Assembly (NCBI GenBank): GCA_020059465.1
Contig: JAGVBZ010000011.1
Coordinates: 1 to 64,000 of the forward strand
Length of the DNA stretch: 64,000 nucleotides
DNA from: Brevinematales bacterium
Lineage (GTDB): Bacteria; Spirochaetota; Brevinematia; Brevinematales; GWF1-51-8
Reading direction: 5' to 3'
Made by a program: the position numbers and the translations under genes. Below the pieces are notes generated by a model that ran no database searches, had not been told where the DNA came from, and saw only the letters and a list, made by a program, of their open reading frames with translations. Below, piece after piece: positions 61,473 through 64,000 of this stretch (positions are counted from its first letter, which is position 1; every line of letters begins with the position of its first letter).

Positions 61473-61961
61473 TTACTGGATGCGGAGGCCTTTACTCTGC
61501 ACGGAGAGAAGAATGGCGTATCCGTTCACGAGAGGATATACTTCCCCCGCGATATTTTCGCCGGGCTTGAGCGATTCCAGCCAGTTTCCCGGCAGGATGA
61601 CGGGGAATTCCCCGATCAGGTATCGTTCGACATCGCCGCGTTTGGTATGCACCTTTGCGATACTGTATTTGCCCTCGATAGGTATGGCATGCATTTCGGG
61701 AACATGCAGGAATGTATGGCTGCGGATATTGAACCACGCCATTACTGCGAGAATATTGCCCACTCCGAGCAGGATAAAGAAACGGATATCGCGGTATCCT
61801 TGAATGATGAAATAAAGGGATATCAGGTCGGCTGCGACGATTATACAGAATAACGCGATTGTCAGGTTTTTCCCGCGTTTCTGGTGGGGAAACATGATGG
61901 TACGAATATGTTCAAATTCGGCGGGCGAAAGAGGCCTGCCGGGCGGAAGACTGTCTTGCAT
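61473..61961 (-). CDS. Small membrane protein of unknown function
   Basis: A 162-aa protein with two central membrane segments (TIALFCIIVAADLISLYF and FFILLGVGNILAVMAWF). The C-terminal 80 residues form a soluble strand-rich domain (GKYSIAKVHTKRGDVERYLI, then VNGYAILLSVQS). No family recognised. It lies about 75 bp upstream of msrBA on the same strand. Confidence 0.6.
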   Translation of the reverse strand: MQDSLPPGRPLSPAEFEHIRTIMFPHQKRGKNLTIALFCIIVAADLISLYFIIQGYRDIRFFILLGVGNILAVMAWFNIRSHTFLHVPEMHAIPIEGKYSIAKVHTKRGDVERYLIGEFPVILPGNWLESLKPGENIAGEVYPLVNGYAILLSVQSKGLRIQ

Positions 61962-61997
61962 AAAAACCTCGCAATATATTAGGTGGCTGAGAGTGTG

Positions 61998-63023
61998 TTA
62001 CTTGACGCCGAACTCCCTGATAAAAACACCGGCTGATGTCCAGAGTTTAACCGTTTTATCTGCGGAACCGGTCGCGATAAATTTTCCGTCGGGACTGAAC
62101 GCTACCTGCAGGACTGCGCCCGAATGCCCGGAGATGACCCCGATGGTCTTGCCGTCGAGGCTCCATAGCCGCACGGTTCCGTCGCGCGATGCGCTCGCAA
62201 GAGTTTTTCCGTCGGGACTCCATGCGACATCTTCGACCCCGTCGGAATGACCTGTCAGATTTAGCGTTACTTTCCCGTCATATGTCCAGACTTTTATAGT
62301 TTTATCCTTCGAACAGCTTGCGACGGTTTTTTTATCCGGGCTGAACGATACGCCCTCGACATAATCGGTATGATTGGTAAAAACGAGCAGGCAGACGCCC
62401 TGTTTATTCCACAGGCGAACGGTCTTATCGACCGACCCCGATGCGATCAATTTCGAGTCAGGACTGACCGCGATACTGGACGCAATACTTTTATGACCCG
62501 CAAATTCGCCGAGCAGTTTACCCTTCAGGTCCCATATTTTTATAAGCCCGTCCCATGCGGCGGTCGCCATAAACGTCCCATCGGGACTGAATTCTATCTC
62601 GGAGATATACGACGGCTGGATCGGCAGAGCAAACTGAATGACGCCCGCGCTTGTCCAGAACTGCACGAACTTGTCCCATCCGCTGGACGCGATATATTTA
62701 CCGTCGGGGCTGAACGCCACTCCGCTGATGGGCGCGCTATGTACGGCGAGGGATTTGATAAATTTACCGTCGATCGACCAGAGTTTCACCTTCTTGTCCG
62801 CGGAACCGGTCGCGATTATTTTCCCGTCGGGACTGAACGCAAGCGCGGTGACCATCCCCTCGTGTGACGACGGCTTAACGGGAGTGACAACCGTCTGCTG
62901 GGTGACTACAGTAATTGTATTATTGGTAACTCCCGGAACAGGCTTGACTCCCCCGCCTCCGCAGGAAACAAGCATCCCGAAAGACGCGATTAAAACCGTG
63001 TAGACCGCGATCATATTTTTCAT
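61998..63023 (-). CDS. WD40-repeat lipoprotein
   Basis: A 341-aa lipoprotein. The signal peptide ends in lipobox LVSC (Cys21), followed by a Gly-rich spacer and seven WD40 repeats. A typical repeat runs GHSGAVLQVAFSPDGKFIA then TGSADKTVKLW. The repeats form a complete seven-blade propeller that should serve as a protein-binding platform in the envelope. No enzyme domain is attached. A GGAGGGG site lies before the ATG at 63023. Single gene, or loosely linked to the membrane protein downstream. Confidence 0.9.
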   Translation of the reverse strand: MKNMIAVYTVLIASFGMLVSCGGGGVKPVPGVTNNTITVVTQQTVVTPVKPSSHEGMVTALAFSPDGKIIATGSADKKVKLWSIDGKFIKSLAVHSAPISGVAFSPDGKYIASSGWDKFVQFWTSAGVIQFALPIQPSYISEIEFSPDGTFMATAAWDGLIKIWDLKGKLLGEFAGHKSIASSIAVSPDSKLIASGSVDKTVRLWNKQGVCLLVFTNHTDYVEGVSFSPDKKTVASCSKDKTIKVWTYDGKVTLNLTGHSDGVEDVAWSPDGKTLASASRDGTVRLWSLDGKTIGVISGHSGAVLQVAFSPDGKFIATGSADKTVKLWTSAGVFIREFGVK

Positions 63024-63139
63024 AGTTCCCCTCCTTAAACAGTATATTATCCATTAAAAACCGAAAAAATACAAAATTCGGAAAGGTTGACATAGCGGAA
63101 TATTGCTATATAATATTAGACTTAAATGCGAGGAAGACA

Positions 63140-64000
63140 ATGAGACAGATCATCCTATTACTATTCACATTCATCCCGGCTATCGCCGGAGCGGTACAAC
63201 CGTCGAAGGATTTCCGGTACATCGACGTGATCAGCGGGAAGACGAACAATTTCATGCAGGTAAAGGGCAAGGTAATCATAGTGAACCTGTTTGCGACATG
63301 GTGCCCGCCGTGCAGACAGGAACTCCCGATCCTCAACCGGATTGCAGTCGAATATTCCGAATATGTGATCGTGATAGCGGGAGCTCTCGATAATGTAACC
63401 GAAGATGTGTTGAAGGATTATGCGAAGAACCGGGGATTGACCATTCCCGTCTTTTTTGCTGAAAAGGCGGATTCAAAATGGTGGGATAACCCTTCCGCGA
63501 TACCGTTGACCTATATCATCGGGACTAATTTTCAGGTGGCCGAAACCGTTTACGGCGCGAAAAGCTACGAGACCTATGCGGAACTCCTGAAGAAAGTTCT
63601 CCCGAAAAAGACGGTCAACATCCTGTCGCCGTTGGATTCCTCCCTTCTCCATGCCGCGAAGTTCGGGAATTATGAAGAACTCCAGGAATTTATCAAACAG
63701 GGCGCAAAGATCACGGCGATGGACGATAGTACGAATACCCCATTGCATCGCGCCGCGGCATACGGGCATCTGAAAATCGTTCAGTACCTGGTGGAACTGG
63801 GCGCGGATATTCACCAGAAGGCATGCTATGGGGCGACTCCGCTTCTCGAAGCATGCAAGTATGGGAAAACCGATGTCGTGAAATACCTGATTTCCGCCGG
63901 TTCCGACGTCAATACTGAAGATGTATATGGTGCGTCTGCGCTTCATTGGGCGGCGATGGGCGGGTATTCCGAGATCATAGACTCGTTAATCGGTGCGGGG
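63140..64000 (+). CDS. Secreted thioredoxin-like domain fused to ankyrin repeats (partial)
   Basis: Begins at ATG 63140 (AGGAAG upstream) and is still open at the window end, so only the first 287 residues are seen. A signal peptide (IILLLFTFIPAIAGA) is followed by a TlpA/ResA-like thioredoxin domain with redox motif ATWCPPCRQELP (about residues 20-170). Ankyrin repeats begin near residue 175 (SSLLHAAKFGNYEELQEFIK, TNTPLHRAAAYGHLKIVQYL, YGATPLLEACKYGKTDVVKY). It is probably a periplasmic disulfide reductase held to a partner by its ankyrin part. The C-terminal end is unknown. Confidence 0.85.
   Translation, partial: MRQIILLLFTFIPAIAGAVQPSKDFRYIDVISGKTNNFMQVKGKVIIVNLFATWCPPCRQELPILNRIAVEYSEYVIVIAGALDNVTEDVLKDYAKNRGLTIPVFFAEKADSKWWDNPSAIPLTYIIGTNFQVAETVYGAKSYETYAELLKKVLPKKTVNILSPLDSSLLHAAKFGNYEELQEFIKQGAKITAMDDSTNTPLHRAAAYGHLKIVQYLVELGADIHQKACYGATPLLEACKYGKTDVVKYLISAGSDVNTEDVYGASALHWAAMGGYSEIIDSLIGAG

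Overview
The window reads as chromosomal DNA of a spirochaete or close relative, probably free-living. The best marker is a P83/100-family protein (56155-57945) whose N-terminal domain keeps several blocks of the Borrelia protein. A FliL-like protein follows it, and the window has many lipoproteins and secreted repeat proteins and a zinc-less MsrB-MsrA fusion. No rRNA gene is present, so the lineage cannot be fixed further. Most genes are ordinary chromosomal genes with clear Shine-Dalgarno sites.

Layout. 1-14.1 kb: two small cysteine/tryptophan proteins, a DEAD-box RNA helicase, a PAS/GAF hybrid histidine kinase, a GH13 glycosidase, ruvA, a YaaR-like gene and an AddA/UvrD-type helicase-nuclease with a probable leaderless start. 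14.3-20.1 kb: a lipoprotein, then a membrane operon of two paralogous TPR proteins with degenerate Mrr-like C-terminal domains plus a GAF protein. 20.2-28.4 kb: tmk leads into a 544-aa protein and a candidate E2-like protein. A nine-repeat lipoprotein with its own promoter and terminator follows. Then comes a tight four-gene operon: a 539-aa protein with FliG-like repeats, a 71-aa ubiquitin-like protein, a JAMM/JAB peptidase and an E1/ThiF-like enzyme. This is the strongest candidate for an undescribed system.

30.2-38.6 kb: remnants of a prophage (Mu gp29-like portal, FRG-domain gene, CI-like repressor with operators, small early genes, terminase). It has no integrase, head or tail genes. REP-like palindromes have invaded it, and a DUF433/PIN-like toxin-antitoxin pair sits between 47-bp direct repeats copied from the terminase 3' end. 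38.6-44.8 kb: secreted proteins, a VanY-type peptidase, a 0.5-kb stretch of inverted repeats, a polymorphic-toxin-like fragment with an immunity-like partner, adenosine deaminase and an AlkD-like protein. 45-64 kb: hisF with a HAD-Smr fusion, O-methyltransferase, corA, rtcB, FecR-domain protein, tRNA-Tyr, CHAD, aldo/keto reductase, TrmO-like, AraC regulator, cyclophilin-like protein, ankyrin proteins, P83/100, FliL-like, YprB-like nuclease, MsrBA, a WD40 lipoprotein and a thioredoxin-ankyrin fusion cut by the window end.

How the genes work together. The Ubl, JAMM and E1 genes make up activation, processing and conjugation components. The 539- and 544-aa proteins look distantly related to each other and to flagellar switch proteins, and the 203-aa protein could supply the E2 step. 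The TPR/Mrr/GAF operon looks like a membrane-attached signalling or scaffold complex. All family calls were made by eye from translated sequence. Distant homologies (FliG-like, E2-like, Mrr-like) are hypotheses with the deciding test stated.
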